Shown one piece after another: positions 40,556-49,598 of a stretch of 64,000 nucleotides of DNA. Location of the stretch: NCBI RefSeq assembly GCF_016809835.1, contig NZ_JAFBIL020000008.1, forward strand, positions 62,001-126,000. The letters are read 5' to 3'. How positions within the stretch are numbered: the stretch's first letter is position 1; the number at the start of each line of letters is the position of its first letter. The notes beneath the pieces are model-generated. The model saw only the letters and a program-made list of their open reading frames with translations, searched no databases and was not told the DNA's origin. The translations under genes were made by a program, and so were the position numbers. This stretch comes from Massilia soli (GTDB lineage: Bacteria > Pseudomonadota > Gammaproteobacteria > Burkholderiales > Burkholderiaceae_D).

Positions 40556-41101
40556 ATGCTAAACCGTGTTGTCACAGTCGCCGCACTTGCTGTTGGCGGA
40601 TACCTGTTGAATAAACAGATGAAAAAAGGCGCCGGCGGCAAGGCTGGCTCAACGGTCCAGGAATCGATCGAGGTGAACGTTCCGCTCAGCACCGCGTACA
40701 ACCAGTGGACCCAGTTCGAGGAATTCCCTCGCTTTATGGACGACGTCCATGAGGTCCGCCAGGTCGATGCCACCCACCTCCACTGGCGCGCCGACGTGGC
40801 CGGCAATGAAAAGGAGTGGGATGCCGAGATCACCGAGCAGGTGCCCGACAAGCGCATTGCATGGCGCAGCACCAGCGGCGTGCGCAACAGTGGCGTGGTC
40901 ACCTTCCACCGGCTGGGTGACACAACGACCAAGATCATGCTGCAGATGCAGTACACGCCAGAAGGCGCGGTGGAAAGGATTGGCGACGCATTGGGCGCCG
41001 TGCGCATGAATGCGCGACGCAACCTGGAGCGGTTCAAGGAAATGATCGAAGCACGGGGCAAGGAAACCGGGGCCTGGCACGGCGAAGTAACACAGCATTA
41101 A
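40556..41101 (+). CDS. SRPBCC-family (START-like) protein, membrane-anchored
   Basis: This 181-residue protein has a hydrophobic N-terminal helix (about 6-18) and a polyketide-cyclase/START-like domain (about 35-160). The PLSTAYNQWTQFEEFPRFMDDVHEVRQ opening is typical of this family. ATG 40556 follows an AGGAG. The closing RMNARRNLERFKEMIEARGKE is characteristic. The function is unknown; such proteins bind lipids or hydrophobic ligands. Confidence 0.85.
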   Translation: MLNRVVTVAALAVGGYLLNKQMKKGAGGKAGSTVQESIEVNVPLSTAYNQWTQFEEFPRFMDDVHEVRQVDATHLHWRADVAGNEKEWDAEITEQVPDKRIAWRSTSGVRNSGVVTFHRLGDTTTKIMLQMQYTPEGAVERIGDALGAVRMNARRNLERFKEMIEARGKETGAWHGEVTQH

Positions 41102-41205
41102 TTGCCAGCACCAGGCAGGCTGCCGTGGGCGCGAAGGGGTCCACGATTGCGCCCGCGCGCCGTCGCAGGCTGAACGCGTCGACCCCGCGTGCGTCTGACC
41201 TGCGC

Positions 41206-41853
41206 CTAAGGAAGCGCGACGTCGATACGGCGTTGCAAGCGCGCCGCCTCGGCGTTATCGCCTGCGGCCTTCGCGCGCTCAAGCGCCACACCCAACCACA
41301 TCAGCAACGGCCTGCGCCAGCCCTGCCCTGACGCCGTTTCGGCCGCCAGCGTGATGTCTTGCGGGGCAATACGCCCAACCTGCATCAGCGCGCCTGCGGC
41401 AACCATGCGCGACAGCGGATCCTGAATGGCCGCCAGCGCACTGCTTGCCGATGGCCCCGCGCGCACCACCCCCTGATGCTGTTCGGGCAACAAGGTCGCA
41501 TCCAATCCCTGCCAGCGGCCGCCGAGGTAGGCGGCATAGGCACGCTCGCCGGCTCCGGCATCTTGCGCCAGCGCGGCAAAGCCCGGGCAGTCATCGTATT
41601 CCAGGCTTGCCACGCGCGTAGCGCAGCGCACGAGTTCGGCAAGCGCGACCACGTCGGGGCGGCCGGTACTGGCAAGCTCGCTGCGGGCGCGCACAAATTC
41701 CGATTCCGCGATCGCGGTATTCCCCTTCAAATAGGCGTCGCTGTAGCCGGCCAGGGCGTCGGCGGCATTCGACTTCCATGCCGGCGGCGCCGGTTTGCTG
41801 GCGCAACCGGCAAGTGCCAGCGCGAGTGCGGCGATCAGGGTGGTCTTGGTCAT
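41206..41853 (-). CDS. Lipoprotein of the MCE cluster, function unknown
   Basis: This 215-residue lipoprotein has signal MTKTTLIAALALALAGC with a lipobox before Cys17, so it is probably anchored in the outer membrane. The rest is helical and Ala-rich. It overlaps the MCE/MlaD gene by 4 bp (ATGA) and is likely its partner. It is not clearly an MlaB- or PqiC-like protein. The body has no named domain I can recognise. Confidence 0.7.
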   Translation of the reverse strand: MTKTTLIAALALALAGCASKPAPPAWKSNAADALAGYSDAYLKGNTAIAESEFVRARSELASTGRPDVVALAELVRCATRVASLEYDDCPGFAALAQDAGAGERAYAAYLGGRWQGLDATLLPEQHQGVVRAGPSASSALAAIQDPLSRMVAAGALMQVGRIAPQDITLAAETASGQGWRRPLLMWLGVALERAKAAGDNAEAARLQRRIDVALP

Positions 41854-42803
41854 GGCAGCTTAATCTCCGGCGTGCGTGCAAACGGCCACTTGCGGTTGAT
41901 TTCATCGATCATGCGCGTCACCTTGCGCAGGCTGGCGTCGACCTCGGCGCGCAACGCACCCAGGTCCTTGGTCGCCACCTTGGCGTTGGCGCCGACCTGC
42001 TGCGCCTCGGCCAGTACCGCATCGAGCTTCTTGAGCGTATTGCTGGCGTCTTTCAGCACGACGTTCATCTGGATGGCCGCGGCCTGCGTATCGTCCATCA
42101 AGCCCTTCTTGCCGAACACGCGCTGGTCGGTCTTGGCCAGCAAGCCATTCACGCGGTCCAAGGTGACGATCAGCTTCTGCGCCTCGGCGTCGCTGCCCAG
42201 GGCGCCGCCCAGCAGTCCGTATTTGCCGGCAAAGCGGCCGGTTGCCGATTCAAGATTGGCCAGGCTTTTATTGATCGCCGAATCGTCGCGCGTCATCGTG
42301 TCGAGGTTCTCGAGCAGCGCCCGTGCGCTCGCCACCACGCGCGGGATCTCCGCGCTGGTGTCGCCCCGCAGTACGGTGCGGACCGCATCCTCTGGCAGCG
42401 GCGCATCGTCGAGCATGCCGGTAAATGCCTTGAGCCGGGTTTCGCCCACCAGGCTGCGTTCCAGCGTAAACACGCTACTGGCCCTGAGCCATTTGCTGTC
42501 CTTGCGCGGCACATCCACCAGGATGCGCACCTTGCCGTCCGGCGCCAGTTCGACGCGCTGCACGCGGCCGATCGGAAAACCTGCGAACGTCATGTCCATG
42601 CCGGGAATGACGCCCTCGGAGTCTTCCGAAATCAGCACCAGCCGCTGGGTGACTTCGAACACGCCGCGCGCGTACATCACGTACAGCACGAAGGATATGG
42701 CCAGCGCCGCCATCAGCACGAGCAGCGCCACCGCCTTCGCCTCGACGTGCGCGACCGTGTCCGCCGGTACTTCAGCTGCCGCAGGTGCTACAGGTTCGGT
42801 CAT
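41850..42803 (-). CDS. MCE/MlaD-family substrate-binding protein
   Basis: This 317-residue inner-membrane-anchored lipid-binding protein has one N-terminal helix (about 23-45) and an MCE domain (VIPGMDMTFAGFPIGRVQRV, about 62-145). A long predicted coiled coil extends into the periplasm. It resembles MlaD-type components of phospholipid ABC transporters. The permease gene lies 10 bp upstream and the lipoprotein overlaps downstream, but no ATPase gene is present. Confidence 0.9.
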   Translation of the reverse strand: MTEPVAPAAAEVPADTVAHVEAKAVALLVLMAALAISFVLYVMYARGVFEVTQRLVLISEDSEGVIPGMDMTFAGFPIGRVQRVELAPDGKVRILVDVPRKDSKWLRASSVFTLERSLVGETRLKAFTGMLDDAPLPEDAVRTVLRGDTSAEIPRVVASARALLENLDTMTRDDSAINKSLANLESATGRFAGKYGLLGGALGSDAEAQKLIVTLDRVNGLLAKTDQRVFGKKGLMDDTQAAAIQMNVVLKDASNTLKKLDAVLAEAQQVGANAKVATKDLGALRAEVDASLRKVTRMIDEINRKWPFARTPEIKLP

Positions 42804-42813
42804 GTCAGTCCTT

Positions 42814-43617
42814 TTAGATGTATTTCATGGCCAGCGACGCCGCCTCGATCAACAGCAGCACGAACAGCAAGCGCACCGCCCCAGGTTGCACGGTGGACGA
42901 GGAGCGCAGTCCGTAGCGGTGCATTTCCAGGATTGCCGCGGTCGGGATCACCGCCACGGCCAGGCCGAACGCGACGGTCTTGGCCATGAAGCCGATGGTC
43001 ACGGCCGGGTCGAAGATGCGCCCGACGGTGCGGGTGTAGTCCTGCACGCCCCATGGCGACAGGCCGTAGACGTTGGCGTAGGCCAGCACCAGCACGATCA
43101 CGCTGCTTACCAACGCCAGGCTCAATACCGCGAAGGCATTCGCAATCACCTGCGGCACCAGTTCCTGGCGCAGCCGCGCCTGGGCGCGCTGCGAGGTATC
43201 GGGCGATGCGGCGGCGGCAACGGCCAGCGCATCACCGGCGTTGAAGGCCATGCTCGCCCTGAGCGCAACAAACATCGCGGCAGTCAGCGGGATCAGTTCC
43301 AGCACCAGCACCCGCACCACCATTTCGAGCGCGTAGGCGGACAAGCCGTAACTGAGCGCCGTCACCACCACGATGCGGATGATGACCAGGCTGACCAGCG
43401 CGGCGAGCACGGTGAACCAGGGCAGCACCTCCCACGTACTGGCGTAAATAAAGCGCGACGCGACGATGCGGTTGGTGCGGCTATAGGTCTTGACCGACAG
43501 CGCCATCACGATCGCGATAGCGCCCAGGTAAATCATGTACCACCAGCTGCGCGCGATGCGCAGCGCGAGCATGCCCCAGTCGCGCGGTTGGGAATACAGG
43601 AAGGAGTTGGGGCGCAT
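42814..43617 (-). CDS. MlaE-family ABC transporter permease
   Basis: This 267-residue permease has about five membrane helices and the MlaE signature region VRVLVLELIPLTAAMFVALRAS. The MCE-domain gene follows. It is transcribed just after relA with a 3-bp gap. It should work with a cytoplasmic ATPase, which must be encoded elsewhere. Its substrate is probably a lipid. Confidence 0.88.
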   Translation of the reverse strand: MRPNSFLYSQPRDWGMLALRIARSWWYMIYLGAIAIVMALSVKTYSRTNRIVASRFIYASTWEVLPWFTVLAALVSLVIIRIVVVTALSYGLSAYALEMVVRVLVLELIPLTAAMFVALRASMAFNAGDALAVAAAASPDTSQRAQARLRQELVPQVIANAFAVLSLALVSSVIVLVLAYANVYGLSPWGVQDYTRTVGRIFDPAVTIGFMAKTVAFGLAVAVIPTAAILEMHRYGLRSSSTVQPGAVRLLFVLLLIEAASLAMKYI

Positions 43618-43620
43618 CGT

Positions 43621-45864
43621 CTACTGGCGCCTTGCTTCCTGCACGCCGTTCACTTCGCAGATGGCGGTAATCGCCTTCTGCAGCTGCGCCGTCGAACCGA
43701 TTTCCGCGGTAAACGTCATCCGTGCCTGGCCCTTGGCGCTCTGCGTGTTCACGCCGATCACGTTGATCTTCTCGCGCGAGAACACCTCCGAAATGTCGCG
43801 CAGCAGTCCCTGCCTGTCGCCCGCCAGGATGAACAGGTCGACCGGGTAGACGGTATCCTGGCCGGCACGCCCCCACTCGGTATGAATCACGCGCTCGGGC
43901 GCCTTGGAGCGCATCTCGGCGAAGTTCTTGCAGGTGGCGCGATGAATCGACACGCCTTTGCCGCGCGTGACAAAGCCGACGATGCCGTCCGGCGGCGCCG
44001 GCTTGCAGCACTTGGCCAGCGCCGTCATCAGGCCTTCGGTGCCAACCACCAGCACCCCCGACTTGGCGCCCTGCTCGACGCTCGACGCCCGGCTCTTGTT
44101 GAGCACCACCGCGTCTTCCGGCACGGGCGCGGCCTCCCCGGTGTCGTGCAGCGCATGCTCGACGTGGCGCAGGCTGAATTCGTCCTTGCCGACCGCGACG
44201 AACATTTCGTCGACCTTGTTGAAGCCCAGCTTGTGCGCCAGTGCTTCCAGGTTGACGGCAGTCTTGCCCTCGCGCTGCAGGGTCTTTTCGATCTGCGCAC
44301 GGCCGTTCGCCAGCGTTTCCTGCTGATCGATCGCATGGAACCAGGCGCGCACCTTGGCGCGGGTGCGGGTGCTGACCGTGTAGCCGGGGCTGAGCCAGTC
44401 GCGCGACGGGCCGGCGCTGCCGGGCGCGCCCTTGGCGGTGATGATCTCGCAGGTCTGGCCATTCTTCAGCGGAGTATTTAGCGGCACCATGATGCCATCG
44501 ACGCGCGCGCCGCGGCAGCGGTGCCCGACCTCGCTGTGCAGGTGGTAGGCAAAGTCGATCGGCGTCGCGCCGACCGGCAGCTCAAGCACGCGCGCCTGCG
44601 GCGTCAGTACGAAGATGCGGTCGTCCAGCGTGGTCGACTTGAGCTTCTCGACCCATTCGCGCTGCACTTCCTCTTCTTCCGCAACGGCGTCGGCCACGTC
44701 GGTCTTCCACGCCAGCAGCTGGCGCAGCCAGGCGATCTTCTCGTCGTACTTCTGGCCCTTGAAGTTGGAGCCGCCCTCCTCCTTGTAGCGCCAGTGCGCG
44801 GCGATACCGTATTCGGCGAAGTTGTGCATTTCCTGGGTGCGGATCTGCACTTCCAGCGGACGCCCGTCTTCGGCCGTGACGACCGTGTGCAGCGACTGGT
44901 AGCCGTTCGGCTTGGGGCGCGAGATGTAGTCGTCGAACTCTTTCGGGATCGGCGTCCAGATGTTGTGGACCACGCCAAGCACCGTGTAGCAGGTCTTGAT
45001 GTCGGGGACGATCACGCGGAAGGCGCGCACGTCATACAGCTCGCTGAAATCGAGGTCCTTGCCGCGCATCTTGTTATAGATGCTGTAGATGTGTTTTGGC
45101 CGGCCGAACACCTCGGCCTTGATGCCGGCCGCCGCCAGCTCGTCCTGCAGCCGCACGATGGCAGATTGCACGAAACCCTCGCGCATCATGCGTTTTTCTT
45201 CGAGCATCTTGGCGATGCGCTTGTACGTATCCGGCTCGAGGAAGCGGAATGACAGGTCTTCCAGCTCCCATTTCAGCTGCCAGATGCCGAGGCGGTTGGC
45301 CAAGGGCGCATACAGGTCCATCGTCTCGCGCCCGTACGCGTGGGTCATGTCGTTGAACAGCTTGATCTCGGCGAAGTAGCGCAAGGTCGTCACGCACGAC
45401 GCCAGGCGCACCAGCACCACGCGCATGTCGCTGGCCATCGCCAGCAGCATCTTGCGCAAGGTTTCGACCTGGGCGACAGCGCGCTGCGAAGCGCCCTTGC
45501 CGCGCCCGGTTTCCTTCTGCCCGAGCGTCATGTCGCGCAAGCGGATCAGCTGGCGTACGCCGGATACCAGGTCGGTCGCGTCCTTGCCGACGCGCGCCTC
45601 AAGCCCGGCGGCGGCATCCGGATCGAGGATCGACAGCTCGAACAGCAGCCCGGCGATGCGGGTTTCGGCATCGCTGTTCAGGTAGGCGAGCGTACCGGCC
45701 ACGCCGAACGAAAACTCGAGCGCGTTCTGGCCGGACGTGCAGACCTTGTCCTGGTAAGCGTCGCTCGCATATGCCAGCGCCGCCTCCACACGCGCGCAGT
45801 CGTCGGGACCGAGGCCCTGGACAAGCTGTGACGTCGCGCTGCCGAGCGCCGCAATCGCTACCAT
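43621..45864 (-). CDS. relA: GTP pyrophosphokinase (RelA)
   Basis: This 747-residue (p)ppGpp synthetase has an N-terminal pseudo-HD hydrolase domain whose metal motif is lost (LLFEL at 73-77 instead of LLHDV). The synthetase domain contains YDVRAFRVIV and KEFDDYIS, where Glu309-Phe-Asp-Asp is the EXDD pattern of monofunctional RelA. TGS, zinc-finger-like and C-terminal ACT domains follow. It senses uncharged tRNA on the ribosome under amino-acid starvation. It is not the bifunctional SpoT. Confidence 0.96.
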   Translation of the reverse strand: MVAIAALGSATSQLVQGLGPDDCARVEAALAYASDAYQDKVCTSGQNALEFSFGVAGTLAYLNSDAETRIAGLLFELSILDPDAAAGLEARVGKDATDLVSGVRQLIRLRDMTLGQKETGRGKGASQRAVAQVETLRKMLLAMASDMRVVLVRLASCVTTLRYFAEIKLFNDMTHAYGRETMDLYAPLANRLGIWQLKWELEDLSFRFLEPDTYKRIAKMLEEKRMMREGFVQSAIVRLQDELAAAGIKAEVFGRPKHIYSIYNKMRGKDLDFSELYDVRAFRVIVPDIKTCYTVLGVVHNIWTPIPKEFDDYISRPKPNGYQSLHTVVTAEDGRPLEVQIRTQEMHNFAEYGIAAHWRYKEEGGSNFKGQKYDEKIAWLRQLLAWKTDVADAVAEEEEVQREWVEKLKSTTLDDRIFVLTPQARVLELPVGATPIDFAYHLHSEVGHRCRGARVDGIMVPLNTPLKNGQTCEIITAKGAPGSAGPSRDWLSPGYTVSTRTRAKVRAWFHAIDQQETLANGRAQIEKTLQREGKTAVNLEALAHKLGFNKVDEMFVAVGKDEFSLRHVEHALHDTGEAAPVPEDAVVLNKSRASSVEQGAKSGVLVVGTEGLMTALAKCCKPAPPDGIVGFVTRGKGVSIHRATCKNFAEMRSKAPERVIHTEWGRAGQDTVYPVDLFILAGDRQGLLRDISEVFSREKINVIGVNTQSAKGQARMTFTAEIGSTAQLQKAITAICEVNGVQEARRQ

Positions 45865-45870
45865 GACAGC

Positions 45871-46221
45871 TTAGCGCGTGCCAGCGGTGACAACGATTTC
45901 TACCAGGCAGGCAGGGTTGGCGAGTTTGGCTTCCACGGTGGCGCGCGGCGGCGTGTGCCCTTGCGCGACCCACTCGTCCCACACGTCGTTCATGCCGGCG
46001 AAGTTGGCCATGTCGGAGATGTAGATCTGGCACATCAGGATGCAGGTCTTGTCGCTGCCCGCTTCCGTCAGCAGGCGGTCGACGTGGCCCAGCACTTCAC
46101 GGGTCTGGCCGACGATGTCGGCGCTGGTGTCGTCGGCGATCTGGCCGGCGAGGTAGACGGTGTCGTTGTATACAGCCACTTCGGAGAGGCGTTTGCCTAC
46201 GTGCAGTCGTGTGATTTCCAT
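45871..46221 (-). CDS. RidA-family enamine/imine deaminase
   Basis: This is a 116-residue RidA/YjgF-family protein. The catalytic-type arginine is Arg93 in HTPPRATVEAKLANP, with Glu108 nearby. Family members hydrolyse reactive enamines released by PLP enzymes. It sits 6 bp upstream of relA on the same strand. The exact subfamily is unresolved. Confidence 0.92.
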   Translation of the reverse strand: MEITRLHVGKRLSEVAVYNDTVYLAGQIADDTSADIVGQTREVLGHVDRLLTEAGSDKTCILMCQIYISDMANFAGMNDVWDEWVAQGHTPPRATVEAKLANPACLVEIVVTAGTR

Positions 46222-46242
46222 AGTCTCTTTCGGATTGTCGGC

Positions 46243-47118
46243 TTAGCCGATTAAAAATTGTTTTGCGATGGCGATCTGGTCGTCGTGCAGAAAGGTCGGC
46301 GCATGGCCGACGTTGGGAATTTCGACCAGCGTGGCCCTGGGGCCGCGCCGCGTCATCTCTTCAGCGGTCGCGTGCGACAGCAGGTCGGAATGCTCGCCGC
46401 GCACCAGCAGGGTCGGGCAGCGGATCGCATCATACGCCGCCCACAGCATGCGTTCATCGGATTTCACGGTATCGGGCGTGCTCGACTTGAACGGCTGCGC
46501 CAGGCCCATGTCGTAATGGCGCACCCACTGGCCGCCCTGCTGCTCGCGCAGCACATCGCTGGCCAGCTTGTGCCACTCGTCGTCGCTGTGCTCGCCGAAC
46601 GACAGCGACACTTCGCGTACAAACGTGGCCGCCTTGTCGAAGTCCGGGAACGTCAGTTCCTGGCCGATATAGTCGCCGATACGCTGCAGCGCTGGCGCAT
46701 CGAGGCTCGGGCCGATATCGTTGAGCACCAGCTTGCGGATCGGATTGTCTGGCAGCGACGCCAGCGCCATGCCGATCAGCCCGCCCATCGAAGTGCCGAA
46801 CCAGTCGATGGTGGTAGCTGGCACCGCGCTCACGCGCGCCACCAGGGTGACCATGTCGCTGACGTATTGCGGCACGCGGTACAGCTCGGGATTGGCCAGC
46901 TTGCCTGAGCGGCCGCGGCCGACCACGTCGGGGCACACCACGCGGTAGTGGCCGCACAGCGCGCGCGCCAGGTTGTCGAAGTCGTCGCCGACCCGCGTCA
47001 CGCCATGCACGCAGATCAGCACCTTCGCATTGTTTTCGTCGCCCCACTCCTTGTACGACATGGTGTGCAAGCCGGCGGGAGAGATGCACTGGACGGATTT
47101 TATTCTTGCTTCGATCAT
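46243..47118 (-). CDS. Alpha/beta hydrolase
   Basis: This 291-residue cytoplasmic alpha/beta hydrolase has nucleophile Ser110 in GTSMGG, an oxyanion strand CVHGVTRVG and catalytic His272 in NVGHAPTF. No signal peptide is visible. The family covers esterases, haloperoxidases and lactonases, so the substrate is unknown. It precedes the ridA-relA pair on the same strand. Confidence 0.9.
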   Translation of the reverse strand: MIEARIKSVQCISPAGLHTMSYKEWGDENNAKVLICVHGVTRVGDDFDNLARALCGHYRVVCPDVVGRGRSGKLANPELYRVPQYVSDMVTLVARVSAVPATTIDWFGTSMGGLIGMALASLPDNPIRKLVLNDIGPSLDAPALQRIGDYIGQELTFPDFDKAATFVREVSLSFGEHSDDEWHKLASDVLREQQGGQWVRHYDMGLAQPFKSSTPDTVKSDERMLWAAYDAIRCPTLLVRGEHSDLLSHATAEEMTRRGPRATLVEIPNVGHAPTFLHDDQIAIAKQFLIG

Positions 47119-47281
47119 GCCGATTCCTATCTGGGCGGATATCCGTCGCCGTAAACCAGTCTAATGGCCTGAGTTCTGGCAAAACCGACATTTTACCCGG
47201 CGTTGCGATTAGAATTCTACCAAGGTGTGGCGCTGTGCGCTGCCTATCGGTCTCCAGCCATCCATTCTTTCAGAGGACACA

Positions 47282-48076
47282 ATGAATACAAGCATGTTAA
47301 GCGGCAAAACTGCACTTGTCACGGGTTCCACCTCCGGTATCGGTCTCGGCATTGCGCGCACCCTCGCCCAGCAAGGCGCTAACATCGTATTCAATGGCTT
47401 CGGCGACGCCCAGCAGATCGAAAAGCTGTATGTCGAGGTCGGGCAAGAGTTTGGCGTGCAGACCGCCTATCACAATGCCGACATGTCCAAGCCGGCCGAG
47501 ATCGAAGCGATGATGAAGTTCGCCGACGACAAGTTCGGCGGCGTCGACATCCTCGTCAACAATGCGGGCATCCAGCATGTGGCAAACATCGAAGATTTCC
47601 CGACCGAGAAATGGGACGCGATTATCGCGATCAACCTGACCTCGGCTTTTCACACGACGCGCCTGGCGCTGCCGGGCATGAAGAAAAAGAACTGGGGCCG
47701 GGTCATCAACCTGGCGTCGGTGCATGGACTGGTTGGCTCGGCGCAGAAATCCGCCTATGTCGCCGCCAAGCATGGCCTGGTTGGCTTTACCAAGGTGACG
47801 GCGCTGGAAACGGCGCAGACCGGCGTGACCTGCAACGCGATCTGCCCGGGCTGGGTGCTGACCCCGCTGGTGCAAAAGCAGGTGGACGACCGCGCCGCGC
47901 GCGATGGCCTGAGCAATGACGCGGCCAAGAAGGCGCTGCTGGCTGAGAAGCAGCCGTCGGGTGAATTTGTGACGCCGGAAGAGCTGGGCGCGCTGGCCGT
48001 ATTCTTCTGCAGCCCGGCTGGTGACCAAGTGCGCGGCGTGGCGTGGAATATGGATGGCGGCTGGGCCGCGCAATAA
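47282..48076 (+). CDS. bdhA: 3-hydroxybutyrate dehydrogenase
   Basis: This 264-residue NAD-dependent short-chain dehydrogenase interconverts D-3-hydroxybutyrate and acetoacetate. The Rossmann motif TGSTSGIG (14-21) and NNAG (93-96) are present, and the catalytic triad is Ser146, Tyr159 and Lys163 (SAYVAAK). The family-specific NICPGWVLTPLVQKQ-like segment (reading CNAICPGWVLTPLV here) and the C-terminal WNMDGGW are present. It links polyhydroxybutyrate breakdown to scoAB in this window. Confidence 0.94.
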   Translation: MNTSMLSGKTALVTGSTSGIGLGIARTLAQQGANIVFNGFGDAQQIEKLYVEVGQEFGVQTAYHNADMSKPAEIEAMMKFADDKFGGVDILVNNAGIQHVANIEDFPTEKWDAIIAINLTSAFHTTRLALPGMKKKNWGRVINLASVHGLVGSAQKSAYVAAKHGLVGFTKVTALETAQTGVTCNAICPGWVLTPLVQKQVDDRAARDGLSNDAAKKALLAEKQPSGEFVTPEELGALAVFFCSPAGDQVRGVAWNMDGGWAAQ

Positions 48077-48149
48077 GCGTCCGCGGCGACGCACGCGGGC
48101 GCGGGCTAAGCCCTTACCCGCACTACCGAGCGCCGTGTTCGAACATTCA

Positions 48150-48218
48150 ATATGCAACGGTCCGTAGGGCGGACAAGCGAAGCGCCTCCGCGCTGAGTCG
48201 CCACGCACCGTTGCATAT
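48150..48218. repeat. REP copy with flanking inverted repeat
   Basis: One REP unit, CGTAGGGCGGACAAGCG (48163-48179), lies between perfect 12-bp inverted repeats ATATGCAACGGT (48150-48161) and ACCGTTGCATAT (48207-48218). The unit matches the right arm of the RAYT-associated REPIN. It lies between convergent genes. Confidence 0.75.
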
Positions 48219-48232
48219 CGCCTTTAACGCAG

Positions 48233-49519
48233 CTACCTGATACCGCTCGCCAATCTCGGCGACGACAACAACTGCTTGAACGCCGCCCACTTCTGCGCGT
48301 GCGCTTTGGCCGGATCCTTCGACGTCGCGTGGCGTTCGACGTACTTGGCCACCAGATCCTTGCCCAGGTTGTAATTGATCACATACCCGCGCAAACCATC
48401 ATAGAAGCTGATCCGCTGCGGCGCTTTCTCGGCCGGATACAGCTGCACATTGACCAGCCAGTCGATGGTCTGCTTCTTAGTCCACTTTCCTTCCAGGTAA
48501 TGCTTGGCCGCATCGTTGTCCGCGTAACTCAGTTTGCCCAACAGCTTGCGCAGCTCAGCGTACTTCTTGGCCAGCTTCGGATCCAGTCCCGCCATCGGGA
48601 ACAACACATCGCGCTCGAATGCCAGGCGCTCGGCGTCACTGAAGGCCATCTCGATGCCATAGTTGGCCGAGCCCTCGGCGATCAGCGACATCGGCGAATA
48701 CAGCGGATACACGCTGAACTCGTTCCAGCCCTTGTCCTTGACCAGCGACTTCTCCAGCAGCGCGTTATACGCGTGGTGCCCTGGATAGCCCTCGTGGCAG
48801 CCCAGGTCCACCGCGCGGTCGATATAAATCGGGAACTCGGTGTTGATCTGGATAAGACTCTGCGCGTTGCCCTTGTACCAGTTGTACCCGCTCCACGGCT
48901 TGTTCGTCACAAACTCAAGCACGAAGTTTTCGTTGGCAGGCAGGTCGATATGCTTTTCACTGCGCGCGCGGCACTCCTTGATGGAGGCGTCGAACACCGG
49001 CTTCAGCTTGTCCTTCGGAATTACCATCTTCGACCGGAATGCGGCCAGGCGCTCCGGCACCGTGCCCTTTCCCGGCAACAGCTTGTCGATCTCCGCGACC
49101 AGCTTCATGTAGTGAGCGCGATCATGATGCGGCGATACGGCGTCGTACAGGCGTGCGGTCTCGTCGTCGAAACTGAACTTCTTCCCATTCAGCATATCGA
49201 TACGAGTGAGCATTGAGCTGAGCTGCTTGTCGAGGAACTCGATGCGCAGGGCTTCGTCGGGGTTGGCCGCCTTCTGCGTGGAAAGGTCGTTCAGCGCTGC
49301 GCCGACCTCATCGCGAATCGCCGCCAGGCTCTTCTTGTCGTCGGCAGCCTGCTTCTGCAATTCGGGCGGCCCGTAATATGCATCGACATACGACGAGTCG
49401 TGCACGCCGACGGCCAGTACCAGCTTCATGTAGCGGTTTGCCACGTCCTGCACGGAAGCGGCAAATGCGGAGCCTGCGAACAGCATCGCGACTGCACCAG
49501 CAACGATTTTCTTTTTCAT
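48233..49519 (-). CDS. DUF885-family metallopeptidase-like protein, secreted
   Basis: This 428-residue protein with an N-terminal signal peptide (AFAAS at about 20) belongs to the DUF885 family. The metal motif is HEGYPGHH (242-249), with a downstream acidic EGSANYG at 282. The substrate is unknown, although some relatives act as carboxypeptidases. It lies convergent to the hydroxybutyrate dehydrogenase. Confidence 0.85.
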   Translation of the reverse strand: MKKKIVAGAVAMLFAGSAFAASVQDVANRYMKLVLAVGVHDSSYVDAYYGPPELQKQAADDKKSLAAIRDEVGAALNDLSTQKAANPDEALRIEFLDKQLSSMLTRIDMLNGKKFSFDDETARLYDAVSPHHDRAHYMKLVAEIDKLLPGKGTVPERLAAFRSKMVIPKDKLKPVFDASIKECRARSEKHIDLPANENFVLEFVTNKPWSGYNWYKGNAQSLIQINTEFPIYIDRAVDLGCHEGYPGHHAYNALLEKSLVKDKGWNEFSVYPLYSPMSLIAEGSANYGIEMAFSDAERLAFERDVLFPMAGLDPKLAKKYAELRKLLGKLSYADNDAAKHYLEGKWTKKQTIDWLVNVQLYPAEKAPQRISFYDGLRGYVINYNLGKDLVAKYVERHATSKDPAKAHAQKWAAFKQLLSSPRLASGIR

Positions 49520-49598
49520 TGTCTACCCATAAAATGGTTGTCTCTGAAAAATTATAGCCGGGATGCCGCGCCGTCCTCCATTTCCTCGAACGCCAGAC

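Noticed and set aside
41359-44481. A 1040-residue plus-strand open frame over the MCE cluster and relA
   Set aside because: It is an antisense shadow with no domain; four coherent minus-strand genes explain the region.
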